Below are positions 10,785 to 18,080 of a stretch of 32,829 nucleotides of DNA, piece after piece (the stretch's first letter is position 1; each line of letters starts with the position of its first letter). The position numbers and the translations under genes were made by a program. This stretch comes from an uncultured Mesonia sp. GTDB lineage: Bacteria > Bacteroidota > Bacteroidia > Flavobacteriales > Flavobacteriaceae. The notes under the pieces are model-generated. The model did not search any database. It was not told the origin of the DNA and saw nothing but the letters and a program-made list of their open reading frames with translations. The stretch spans positions 1-32,829 of the forward strand of contig CATQIB010000012.1 in the NCBI GenBank assembly GCA_958296185.1. The letters run 5' to 3'.

Positions 10785-10827
10785 AAGATATAAATTATTT
10801 ATAAATTTAAGTTAAAATTTATATCTT
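10785..10827 (+). promoter_or_regulatory. 12-bp perfect inverted repeat directly before a start codon
   Basis: AAGATATAAATT at 10785-10796 is repeated inverted as AATTTATATCTT at 10816-10827, with a 19-base spacer, and the right arm touches the ATG at 10828. It could be an operator for a dimeric regulator, or an RNA hairpin hiding the start region. The surrounding DNA is very AT-rich, which raises the chance level, but a 12-bp perfect match is still notable. Confidence 0.4.
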
Positions 10828-11268
10828 ATGGAGGTGCTAAATAGTTTATTACGTAGAAGTCTGTTCTTTATATTATTGTTTTTTTTGTTCGCTTGCGATA
10901 ATGATGACGGAAACGCAGCGAACCAGAATCAGTGCACTTACCAGGGTTTTTCCTACCTGGACACCAATAACAATACCACCATCCTTATTCCTGAAGCCGA
11001 TCTGTATACAGATTTTTTTATATCCTCATCAAACGGGCCGGAAGTTGAGATTTATAAAACCGCTCAACCCGGTAGCTTTTACTTTTTAACCACTACTGTT
11101 GGACTAAATGCAACAGGAACCGGCAGCCTTAGTTTAAATGGCAATGTATACAATGTAAATGTAGTTTGCCAACGCACCGGGAATACGGTAGGAGATGAAA
11201 TGCGATTTGATTTGACTGCAAATGGATTAGAAGCCGAATTTTGCGTTATAATAGATCGAGTTCAGTAA
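10828..11268 (+). CDS. small lipoprotein of unknown function
   Basis: A 146-residue protein that I do not recognise. The N-terminus has a basic stretch (LLRR), a hydrophobic run FFILLFFLF and a lipobox ending in Cys at about residue 23 (FLFAC), so it is a type II signal peptide product. The residues after the Cys (DNDDGN) are acidic, which in Flavobacteriia commonly marks export to the cell surface; this is inference. The mature part is rich in Asn, Thr and Gly, with beta-type patterns and two further Cys (QCTYQGFSY and VVCQRTG) plus one near the end (AEFCVII). It stands alone between two non-coding gaps, and its ATG abuts a perfect inverted repeat. The reading frame is convincing by its lipoprotein signal. 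Confidence 0.75.
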   Translation: MEVLNSLLRRSLFFILLFFLFACDNDDGNAANQNQCTYQGFSYLDTNNNTTILIPEADLYTDFFISSSNGPEVEIYKTAQPGSFYFLTTTVGLNATGTGSLSLNGNVYNVNVVCQRTGNTVGDEMRFDLTANGLEAEFCVIIDRVQ

Positions 11269-11275
11269 TAATAGA

Positions 11276-11356
11276 AACCGCCGCAAACTCGAAAATTTAG
11301 TAGTTACCCTAATTTTAAACTGGTTTAATAAAAATTAAACAACCATTACGGCGGTT
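11276..11356. repeat. inverted repeat AACCGCCG / CGGCGGTT with 65-base spacer
   Basis: AACCGCCG at 11276-11283 and CGGCGGTT at 11349-11356 are perfect inverted copies just downstream of the lipoprotein gene. GC-rich arms stand out in AT-rich DNA. Inside, AATTTTAAAC and GTTTAATAAAAATT can pair imperfectly. No T run follows either arm, so it is not a typical terminator. The rest of the gap to 11508 shows nothing firm. Confidence 0.35.
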
Positions 11357-11508
11357 ATAATTGGTTAATTAGCGTGTCAAAAATATGCAAAACCTTTTCT
11401 TTTAAAATACCCAGTAAAGGGTATATATAAAGAAAATCATAGTAAAAGATACTTATTTGTTCAGGTAACCTTATTTTTATAAAAACATTCTTTTTAATAG
11501 ATATACAG

Positions 11509-12861
11509 ATGAAATATTATTTAACCGTTTTTTTATTCGTCCTATCTTCATCGGCACTGTTTGCACAAGCATTTGAAGGATCTTGGTATGGAGTTTTGCA
11601 AGCGGGAGGTCAACGTTTAAATCTGAGTTTTCATATAAATAAAAGTGAACAAGGTTTTACCACTACAATGGATAGCCCTGACCAAAACGCTAAGGGGATA
11701 CCGGTTGAGGTTACGCGAATTGAAGGTGATAGATTACATCTAGAAGCGCCACAGTTAGCATTGCGTTATAATGGAGAAATTAAAAAGGATACTCTGTTTG
11801 GCACCTTCGCTCAGGGCGGATTTAGCACAACTTTAAACTTAACTAGAACAAAGCCTGCCCAATTACGGCCTCAAGAACCACGAGAACCTTTTCCTTACAT
11901 GGTAAAAGAGGTAAGTTTTAAAAATAAAGAAGGAGGTGTACGTTTGGCTGGTAGCTTAACCCTGCCTAATTCTAAAGGAGAATTTCCAGCAGTTATCTTA
12001 TTAAGTGGTAGTGGCCCCCAAGATCGTGATGAGAGCTTAATGGGGCATAAGCCATTTTTAGTAATAGCCGATTTTTTGACTAGAAACGGTATTGCTGTTT
12101 TGCGCTACGATGATCGAGGGGTGGCTGAATCTACTGGCGACTTTAGTAAAGCAAGCTTATCTGATTTGGTAAGCGATGCGGCTTCGGCACTTTCCTTTTT
12201 AAAAAACCATGATCAGATAAAAGAGATTGGTTTAATCGGTCATAGTGAAGGCGGATTGGTTGCTGCTATACTTGCTAGTGATAATGCAAATGTTGATTTT
12301 ATTGTTAGTTTGGCAGGTCCTGGAGTTCCTTTAGATGAGCTGCTTATCACCCAAAATAAAGAGCTAAGCTTGGCACTTGGTTTTACTGAAGAACAAGTGC
12401 AGCCAAGATTAGAATTCAATCAGAGGATGTTTGATTTAATAAAGAATATAGACGAAGAAACCGCTTTGAATCAGGCTGTAAATGATTTTTTTAATGAAGA
12501 AAAAATAAATTCCGCTCAAAAGCGAAATGAATTAAAACAGCAATTTTTGAGTCCGGGGATTAAAAGTTTAATTAAAACTAATCCGGCTCTTTATTGGAGT
12601 AAAATAGAAGTGCCAATATTAGCTTTAAATGGCTCGCTAGATTTGCAGGTCAAGGCTAAAGATAACTTGAAAGCCATACAAAACGCAAACAGCAAAGGAG
12701 GTTCAAAAAATGTTGTCGTGAAGAATTATCCCGATTTAAATCATTTATTTCAGAAAGCTAAAACGGGATTGCCTGCCGAATATGGGCAGATTGAGCAGAC
12801 CATCAACCCTATAGTTTTGCAAGATATTCTAGATTTTATTAACCGCAATATTAAGAGATAA
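11509..12861 (+). CDS. secreted alpha/beta hydrolase
   Basis: Probable periplasmic serine esterase or peptidase-like hydrolase of the family that includes EstD-type esterases; substrate unknown. Residues 1-20 are a signal peptide with a site after FAQA. An N-terminal beta domain (about 21-115; GSWYGVLQAGGQRLNLSF) precedes the alpha/beta hydrolase domain from about 130. The nucleophile elbow GHSEGG gives Ser246, Asp378 lies in NGSLDLQV and His412 in PDLNHLF, completing a triad in the right order. The oxyanion region LLSGSGPQDRDES fits the family. It is followed after 26 bases by a helical lipoprotein gene on the same strand. Complete at 450 residues. Confidence in the fold is high and in the substrate nil. 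Confidence 0.88.
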   Translation: MKYYLTVFLFVLSSSALFAQAFEGSWYGVLQAGGQRLNLSFHINKSEQGFTTTMDSPDQNAKGIPVEVTRIEGDRLHLEAPQLALRYNGEIKKDTLFGTFAQGGFSTTLNLTRTKPAQLRPQEPREPFPYMVKEVSFKNKEGGVRLAGSLTLPNSKGEFPAVILLSGSGPQDRDESLMGHKPFLVIADFLTRNGIAVLRYDDRGVAESTGDFSKASLSDLVSDAASALSFLKNHDQIKEIGLIGHSEGGLVAAILASDNANVDFIVSLAGPGVPLDELLITQNKELSLALGFTEEQVQPRLEFNQRMFDLIKNIDEETALNQAVNDFFNEEKINSAQKRNELKQQFLSPGIKSLIKTNPALYWSKIEVPILALNGSLDLQVKAKDNLKAIQNANSKGGSKNVVVKNYPDLNHLFQKAKTGLPAEYGQIEQTINPIVLQDILDFINRNIKR

Positions 12862-12865
12862 TAAG

Positions 12866-12873
12866 TATATTTG
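12866..12873 (+). promoter_or_regulatory. candidate -7 box TATATTTG
   Basis: An exact match to the Bacteroidota -7 consensus TAnnTTTG, 14 bases before the ATG at 12888. A clear -33 TTG is not visible, so this is tentative; the gene could instead be read from the upstream hydrolase transcript. Confidence 0.35.
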
Positions 12874-12887
12874 AATAAAATTTCAAT

Positions 12888-13316
12888 ATGAAAAAATTAC
12901 TTATTTTGCCACTTATAGCTCTATTTGTTATAAGCTGTAGCAATGAGCGAAAGGCGCTTAAAGAAAAACACGATGAGGTACTACAAGAAGTATTTGATGC
13001 TCACGATGTAGCCATGCCAAAGATGGGAGAAATAAACACTCTGCTTAAGCAATTAGAAGAAAAAATTGATAGTACATCAGAATCAGAAAATTATATAAAA
13101 GCTCAAAAAGAATTGCAGGCAGCACATAAGCATATGATGACTTGGATGCAAGATTTTTCCTCAAAATTTCCAGATGTTAACAAAATCGAAAATCTTGATC
13201 TAGAAGAATTAAGGCAACGCACGGATAGCTTAATAAACGAAAAACCCGCTGTGGAAGACATGCGGGATCACGTTTTAAGAAGCATTAGCCGCGCTAAAGA
13301 AATTCTAAACAATTAG
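12888..13316 (+). CDS. helical lipoprotein of unknown function
   Basis: A 142-residue protein with a lipoprotein signal: MKKLLILPLIALFVISC, lipobox Cys at residue 17, followed by SNERKAL. The mature part is almost wholly helical and highly charged, with heptad-like stretches (LKEKHDEVLQEVF, LLKQLEEKIDS) and Met/His-rich patches (AAHKHMMTWMQDF). This suggests a short coiled-coil bundle anchored to the outer or inner membrane. Similar proteins in Flavobacteriia are, as far as I recall, only described as hypothetical. It follows the hydrolase gene by 26 bases, which may make them a pair, and is closed by a strong bidirectional terminator. Confidence 0.8.
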   Translation: MKKLLILPLIALFVISCSNERKALKEKHDEVLQEVFDAHDVAMPKMGEINTLLKQLEEKIDSTSESENYIKAQKELQAAHKHMMTWMQDFSSKFPDVNKIENLDLEELRQRTDSLINEKPAVEDMRDHVLRSISRAKEILNN

Positions 13317-13329
13317 GCTAAGGCTTTCT

Positions 13330-13369
13330 AAAAAAAAAAGGTGGTTGCAATTGCAATCGCCTTTTTTTT
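13330..13369. terminator. bidirectional terminator between convergent genes
   Basis: A run of A, the arms GGTGGTTGCAA and TTGCAATCGCC (two mismatches) and a run of eight T. It lies between the + strand lipoprotein gene and the - strand flavoprotein gene and can serve both. Confidence 0.8.
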
Positions 13370-13380
13370 AAAACAAACTT

Positions 13381-14421
13381 TTACTTTTTTTGTATATTTT
13401 TAATTAAGTAGGCTGCATCTTTTTTTATGCCACCTAAAGTTGCAGAGCCTCGAGTATGCAGCCAAGGGAGGCCTATAAAGTATAAGCCTTTCATTGTGCT
13501 TACTCCTCTGTGATGTTTGGGATAACCTTCGTGAGTAAGCTCTAAGCCTTCAATCCATTCAAAATTAGGTCGGTAACCCGTTGCCCAAACAATATTTTTA
13601 ACATCTTCTAAGGTCTTTAATTCGGTTTCGATACGTTTACCATCTGCATCGGTTGTTCTTCCTACTGGTATAACATTTTCTCTATTTAGTATCTCTTTTA
13701 CGTTGGTACCAATTACTGGCTGCCGGTTACTGCTTATTCTCTTACCTATAAAACTATTTTTGCTAAAAGATAAAAAACCAGTTTTTGTAAACCACCACCA
13801 TAGCGTTTTGCCTAAAATTTCTTGAGGTAAACTTTTAATATTGGTTTCTCCTGAAAAATAAACGGTATGTTGGTTTTGTTTTGAGACTTCATCAAGTATT
13901 TGAAAACCGCTATCGCCATCACCTACAACTAGAGCGTTGCCTGCTTTTAATTGCTTTGGGTTTTGGTAATAATTACTATGCATTTGACAGATTTCGTCTG
14001 CTATTTTTTTGGCACAGGGAGGTGTATAAGGAACGTGAAAAGGTCCTGTGGCAATGATAACGTTCTTGGCTTGGTAAACTCCGTTTTTATGCTTTAGATG
14101 AAAAATCTCATCTCTTTTATAAATCTTCTGAATTAAGGTATTTAATTCAATGGGGAAATTGAAATGATTGGCGTAGGTTTTAAAATACTCAGCGACTTCA
14201 TATTTGTTAGGGTAGTGGCCCTTAGGAGCGGGAAAATCAAAGCCGGGTAAATGATTGAACTCAGTTGGTGTAAAAAGCTTTAATGAATCCCATCTATTTA
14301 ACCAAGATGCTCCTATTTCACTTTCCTTATCAACCATTAAAAAAGATTGATTGTTTTGTTGTAGGTAATACGCCATTGCTAGACCTGCCTGAGCAGCGCC
14401 TACAATAATAAAGTCTTTCAT
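13381..14421 (-). CDS. CzcO-type FAD/NAD(P)-dependent oxidoreductase
   Basis: Predicted cytoplasmic flavoprotein of the flavin-containing monooxygenase-like family (COG2072, CzcO/ArsO group). Residues 5-20 form the FAD-binding start with G8-A-A-Q-A-G13, an atypical GxGxxG. A second Rossmann motif for NAD(P)H, G167-D-G-D-S-G172, sits in ALVVGDGDSGF. The FMO-like ATG motif IIATGPFHVP is near 123-132 and a late WATGYRPNF near 280. 346 residues is the usual length of the short group. Its substrate cannot be read from the sequence. It is monocistronic, convergent with the upstream lipoprotein and divergent from the metallopeptidase gene. Confidence 0.88.
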   Translation of the reverse strand: MKDFIIVGAAQAGLAMAYYLQQNNQSFLMVDKESEIGASWLNRWDSLKLFTPTEFNHLPGFDFPAPKGHYPNKYEVAEYFKTYANHFNFPIELNTLIQKIYKRDEIFHLKHKNGVYQAKNVIIATGPFHVPYTPPCAKKIADEICQMHSNYYQNPKQLKAGNALVVGDGDSGFQILDEVSKQNQHTVYFSGETNIKSLPQEILGKTLWWWFTKTGFLSFSKNSFIGKRISSNRQPVIGTNVKEILNRENVIPVGRTTDADGKRIETELKTLEDVKNIVWATGYRPNFEWIEGLELTHEGYPKHHRGVSTMKGLYFIGLPWLHTRGSATLGGIKKDAAYLIKNIQKK

Positions 14422-14502
14422 AGTTTATAGGTAATTGCCCATGATAATGTAAAAATTTAAAAAATCCAAATTATAAAATGGAATAGTGCTTTAAAAATAT
14501 TT

Positions 14503-14510
14503 TATATTCG
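14503..14510 (+). promoter_or_regulatory. candidate -7 box TATATTCG
   Basis: One mismatch to TAnnTTTG, ending 12 bases before the TTG start at 14523. If used, the mRNA leader would be only a few bases long. No -33 TTG is visible. Confidence 0.3.
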
Positions 14511-14522
14511 AAAAAAATTAGT

Positions 14523-15359
14523 TTGGAAGAAGAAAAAATAAATATTTACTTTTTAGTCATTGTACTAGGGGCTCTTTTCATATTCTTTGTGTTATTTTTA
14601 TTGGGTAAGATTTTTTCAACGATTGAATATATTTATGCCACGCGTACTAACAAACCCCTATTTATCCATTTTTATTGGCCTTTGCGCAAACTAACTCAAG
14701 ACCAAAAACAATTTATTAGCAAACGGTTTTCGTTTTATCGTCAATTAAATCCGCGAAAGCAGCTTTTTTTTGATCATAGGGTTAATGGTTTTTTGAAGCA
14801 TAAATCTTTTGAAGGTCGTTCAGGGTTTGTGGTCACTTCAGAAGTAGAATTGTATGTGGCGGCCACTGCTGTCATGCTTACTTTTGGGATGCGTCGCTAT
14901 AAGTTACCTATCTTGCAAAAAATTTTGATTTATCCAGAAATCTATCGCTCAACAATCACAAAACAGGATCACAAGGGGGAGTTTAATCCGCTTTTAAAAA
15001 CTATGGTTTTAAGTTGGAAAGACTTTCTTCTGGGTTTTGAACATCGCAGCGACAATGTTAATCTGGGCATTCATGAATTTATCCATGTAATCCAAATCAA
15101 TAGTTATAAAGAGTCTAGTATCAGTGGAGATATTTTTATAGATGCCAGTAAAGAGATTATAAACAAGCTTAAGACGGACTCCTATAGGAATTATGTGTTG
15201 CACTCAAAGTTTTTTAGAAATTATGCTTTTACCAATGAATTTGAGTTTATTGCGGTTTTGGTTGAGCATTTTATTGAATCGCCGCAGCGTTTAAAACAAG
15301 AATTCCCCGATTTATATATAAAAACCAGGGAAATGCTTAATTACCGAATGATTCATTAA
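14523..15359 (+). CDS. membrane-anchored MtfA-like zinc peptidase (M90 family)
   Basis: Predicted zinc metallopeptidase related to MtfA, which in E. coli acts on the PTS regulator Mlc; the target here is unknown. Unlike MtfA, it has an N-terminal membrane helix (about residues 9-31, YFLVIVLGALFIFFVLFLL). The catalytic signature is H184-E185-F-I-H188 in NLGIHEFIHVIQ. A later helix TNEFEFIAVLVEHFIESP (E241, E248) resembles the family's third-ligand and EFFAVASE-type region. The C-terminal PDLYIKTREML matches MtfA's end. The start is taken as TTG at 14523, the only start near a promoter-like box; no nearby ATG precedes the conserved region. 278 residues, complete. Confidence 0.82.
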   Translation: MEEEKINIYFLVIVLGALFIFFVLFLLGKIFSTIEYIYATRTNKPLFIHFYWPLRKLTQDQKQFISKRFSFYRQLNPRKQLFFDHRVNGFLKHKSFEGRSGFVVTSEVELYVAATAVMLTFGMRRYKLPILQKILIYPEIYRSTITKQDHKGEFNPLLKTMVLSWKDFLLGFEHRSDNVNLGIHEFIHVIQINSYKESSISGDIFIDASKEIINKLKTDSYRNYVLHSKFFRNYAFTNEFEFIAVLVEHFIESPQRLKQEFPDLYIKTREMLNYRMIH

Positions 15360-15364
15360 AAAAA

Positions 15365-15461
15365 GCGGCAAAAAATTATAACTATTGATACAGAGCAATT
15401 TTGGGTTAGTTAGTATGAGCTTTGTATGAAATTTATTATTAAGTATACAGAATTTTGCCGC
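15365..15461 (-). terminator. long structured terminator-like element between convergent genes
   Basis: An outer inverted repeat, GCGGCAAAAAATT at 15365-15377 and AATTTTGCCGC at 15451-15461, encloses an inner one, ATACAGAGC at 15388-15396 and GCTTTGTAT at 15419-15427. On the minus strand the outer stem is followed by a long T run, so it may terminate the lipoprotein gene at 15478. The loop is much longer than in ordinary terminators, so a small structured RNA is an alternative. Confidence 0.45.
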
Positions 15462-15477
15462 CTTTAGTTGAAAAAAA

Positions 15478-16224
15478 CTAATTTAACTTTAAACTTACAT
15501 GTTGTAAAAGAATCAGTTTAATTCGCTCGGCAATTAAATTATTACCATCATTGTCTAGGGGTGAAATAGTAAATATACCATCGCCATCGCCATCTTTTAT
15601 ATCATCCAAATTGATGAAATTTGAGTTAAAGGCGAGATAGCTATCAAAGTTAACGAGAAGCTTTACTTGATTTTCTTCAACGGTTATAAACTCTTTATTT
15701 GCACCATATTTAAGCCGAATGTCATTGCTGCAATCGTGCCAAAAAATGAATGGTTTACCCTTTATTTTTCCCGTTATTTGAATGCTTTTTTGGTACATTT
15801 CATTTTCGGGATTTTTATGTGAATCAAAAGAAAACACTATTTCTTCATATAACCCATTAGGTATAGTAACATCAACTAAGTTTACTGGTCTAGGATTGAT
15901 TAAGTTAGCTAAAAACGGACCTTGAAGTTTGGGATTCATACTGGCATCGTAATAACCATCATTCTCTTTGATATCATCATAATCGGCTAATTTAATTTCA
16001 ATATCCGATAAGTTTACCCAGAATTGATCTATTTCAATGTTATTAGGATTTGATGTTTTGTTGCTAAAATTATTAGCATCTGAAGTGAGTTGTACTTCTA
16101 ATTTTCCCATGCTGTTGGGAGTGATGCTGTCGTCGTCTGAGCAGGAATACAAGACGGGGAGGCAAATGCTGCATGCTAAAAACATGCCCAGCATTTTGCA
16201 CGCTGCGGTGTTAAAAGGTTTCAT
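15478..16224 (-). CDS. DUF4382-like lipoprotein
   Basis: A 248-residue predicted lipoprotein. The hydrophobic N-terminus ends in a lipobox (VLYSC, Cys at about 28) followed by the acidic SDDDS, which in Flavobacteriia suggests surface export. The mature part resembles DUF4382 in layout: GKLEVQLTSDA, then WVNLSDIEIKLADY, then NLVDVTIPNGLYEEIVFSFD. Near the C-terminus DIKDGDGDGIFTI and PLDNDGNN are Asp-rich loops that could bind calcium. The family assignment is by pattern recognition and is moderate; function is unknown. An 11-bp tandem repeat lies 57-78 bases upstream of its start. A fairly poor -7 box (TATCTTTA) is in the leader region. Confidence 0.7.
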   Translation of the reverse strand: MKPFNTAACKMLGMFLACSICLPVLYSCSDDDSITPNSMGKLEVQLTSDANNFSNKTSNPNNIEIDQFWVNLSDIEIKLADYDDIKENDGYYDASMNPKLQGPFLANLINPRPVNLVDVTIPNGLYEEIVFSFDSHKNPENEMYQKSIQITGKIKGKPFIFWHDCSNDIRLKYGANKEFITVEENQVKLLVNFDSYLAFNSNFINLDDIKDGDGDGIFTISPLDNDGNNLIAERIKLILLQHVSLKLN

Positions 16225-16280
16225 AATAGGTTGATTTGGTTGTTAGTCTTGTAAAGATATTAAACCTAAATCGTTTGTCG

Positions 16281-16302
16281 TGTTAATCAACTGTTAATCA
16301 AC
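16281..16302. repeat. 11-bp perfect tandem repeat
   Basis: TGTTAATCAAC occurs twice head to tail (16281-16291, 16292-16302), and part of it (GTTAATC) recurs just after, near 16309. It lies between the end of ypdA and the start of the DUF4382-like gene. The period of about one helical turn would suit an operator bound by two regulator subunits on one DNA face. Confidence 0.4.
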
Positions 16303-16309
16303 CTTGTAG

Positions 16310-17290
16310 TTAATCTTGTTTTTTTGCAATGTCTTGAATTATTAGGGAGGCATGTATCCTTGAATTCTCAATAAACCACTTATGCGTTTCTAAACCGCCA
16401 CAAATAACGCCGGCCAAATAAATTCCATTTTGGTTGGTTTCCATCGTGCGCTCATCGTAAAAAGGTATCTTTTTAGTTTTGTCTGCCCAATCAATTCCTA
16501 AATCTTTGAGAAAATTAAAATTGGGTTGGTAACCGGTTAGTGCTAAAACAAAATCGTTTGGAATGGTTATAGTTGATGTGGGGGTTCGTAATGCTATTTC
16601 ATCTTCAAAAATTTGCGTAACCTCGGCATTAAAATAGGCTTTAATGCTTCCTTCTTTTATGCGGTTTTCAATGTCTGGTCTCACCCAGTATTTTACCCTT
16701 TCTCCAATCTGTTTACCTCGAATAATCATACTTACCATACCGCCTTTTCTGTAAATCTCGAGAGCGGCATCTACGGCCGAGTTGCTTGCACCTATAACCG
16801 CAACATGCTGTTGAGCATAGTAATGGGGATCATTGTAATAATGATTTACTTTTGGTAAATCTTCGCCAGGTACATTTAATTTATTGGGTATATCATAAAA
16901 ACCAGTTGCTACAACTATATTCTTGGCTTTATAAGTGGCTTTTGTGCTCTTTATTTCGTACAAAGTAGGATATTTACTTTGATTAGATGGTCTTACCTCT
17001 AAAACAGCTTCAAAAAGGTTCACCGCCAAATTGTTCGCAGTAGTAATTCGGCGGTAATACTCTAATGCTTCTTGCTTAGTGGGCTTAGGATTATTACTGA
17101 TAAAAGGTATGCCGCCTATTTCTAATTTTTCTGATGTCGAGAAAAAAGTCATATTCGCGGGGTAATGGTAGAGAGAGTTTACCAAAGTACCCTTGTCTAG
17201 AATAATATAGGATAAATTGTTCTTTTTGGCTTCAAGGCCGCAAGCCAATCCAATAGGGCCTGCACCTATTATCAGACAATCTAAAATCAT
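16310..17290 (-). CDS. ypdA: YpdA family bacillithiol disulfide reductase (putative)
   Basis: FAD- and NADPH-dependent flavoprotein; family members reduce oxidised bacillithiol, the low-molecular-weight thiol of Firmicutes and many Bacteroidota. The FAD motif is G9-A-G-P-I-G14, followed by the YpdA-typical stretch HYPANMTFFSTSE (about 42-54). The NADPH Rossmann motif is G167-A-S-N-S-A172, and LALTGYQPNF and YLAGVICGG occur near the C-terminus. It has no CxxC of thioredoxin reductase, which fits YpdA. 326 residues is the family length. Its ATG overlaps the rpe stop by one base (TAATG), so the two are co-translated, although the metabolic link is not evident. Bacillithiol use by this organism is inferred only from this gene. 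Confidence 0.85.
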   Translation of the reverse strand: MILDCLIIGAGPIGLACGLEAKKNNLSYIILDKGTLVNSLYHYPANMTFFSTSEKLEIGGIPFISNNPKPTKQEALEYYRRITTANNLAVNLFEAVLEVRPSNQSKYPTLYEIKSTKATYKAKNIVVATGFYDIPNKLNVPGEDLPKVNHYYNDPHYYAQQHVAVIGASNSAVDAALEIYRKGGMVSMIIRGKQIGERVKYWVRPDIENRIKEGSIKAYFNAEVTQIFEDEIALRTPTSTITIPNDFVLALTGYQPNFNFLKDLGIDWADKTKKIPFYDERTMETNQNGIYLAGVICGGLETHKWFIENSRIHASLIIQDIAKKQD

Positions 17291-17952
17291 TATTTTTTTG
17301 TAATTTTTTTTAAGTTGGTAATGGTTTCAAGAGGCTGCTTGTTTTTAAAAACAAAGCTACCCGCAACCAATACATCAGCACCAGCTTCAACCAGTGCTTT
17401 GGCATTTTTGTCTGTAACCCCACCGTCAATTTCAACTAAGGTATTTGCTCCTTTCGTAATAATTAGTTCTTTTAATGCCTTTACCTTTGTATAGGTATTT
17501 TCGATAAATGCTTGACCGCCAAACCCCGGATTTACACTCATCACACATACTATATCGATATCTTGAATCACATCCTCAAGCAGTTGTATATTCGTGTGCG
17601 GATTTAAGGCTACCCCAGCTTTCATCCCTGCAGCTTTAATGGCTTGCAAAGTGCGGTGTAGGTGGGTACAGGCTTCAAAGTGTACCGTTAAATTATCTGC
17701 ACCTAAATCGGCAAAGGTTTGAATGTAACGATCTGGTTCTACAATCATCAAATGCACATCTATAGTTTTTTTTGCGTGTTTATTTATGGCTTGCAAAACA
17801 GGCATGCCAAAACTTATATTGGGCACAAATACGCCGTCCATAATATCAATATGAAACCAGTCGGCTTGACTTTTATTTACCATTTCGATATCGCGCTGTA
17901 AATTGGCAAAATCGGCTGCTAAAATAGAGGGGGCAATTTTTGTTGCATTCAT
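17290..17952 (-). CDS. rpe: ribulose-phosphate 3-epimerase
   Basis: Cytoplasmic TIM-barrel enzyme of the pentose phosphate pathway, interconverting ribulose 5-phosphate and xylulose 5-phosphate. The sequence starts with IAPSILAADFANL, then has the metal-site motif FHIDIMDGVFVPNISFG (His34 and Asp36 region), DVHLMI, VMSVNPGFGGQ and the second catalytic Asp in EIDGGV. The phosphate-binding end is ADVLVAGSFVF. 220 residues, complete. It is the first gene of a two-gene unit with ypdA and diverges from lplA across a 128-base gap. A -7 box lies 26 bases upstream of its ATG. Confidence 0.96.
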   Translation of the reverse strand: MNATKIAPSILAADFANLQRDIEMVNKSQADWFHIDIMDGVFVPNISFGMPVLQAINKHAKKTIDVHLMIVEPDRYIQTFADLGADNLTVHFEACTHLHRTLQAIKAAGMKAGVALNPHTNIQLLEDVIQDIDIVCVMSVNPGFGGQAFIENTYTKVKALKELIITKGANTLVEIDGGVTDKNAKALVEAGADVLVAGSFVFKNKQPLETITNLKKITKK

Positions 17953-17977
17953 TTTTTGTTGTGTTGTTGCGTTTTTG

Positions 17978-17985
17978 CAAAAATA
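17978..17985 (-). promoter_or_regulatory. candidate -7 box of rpe (TATTTTTG)
   Basis: Minus-strand exact match to TAnnTTTG, 26 bases upstream of the rpe ATG in the rpe-lplA divergent gap. A -33 TTG at the normal distance is not clear. Confidence 0.4.
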
Positions 17986-18080
17986 AGCATTAGCCTCTAG
18001 AAATGGTTATAAATAAATGCTTATTCTTTTCATACCTCGCTTTTATTATTATTTTTAGTGTTTGAAAATACCACACCAAA

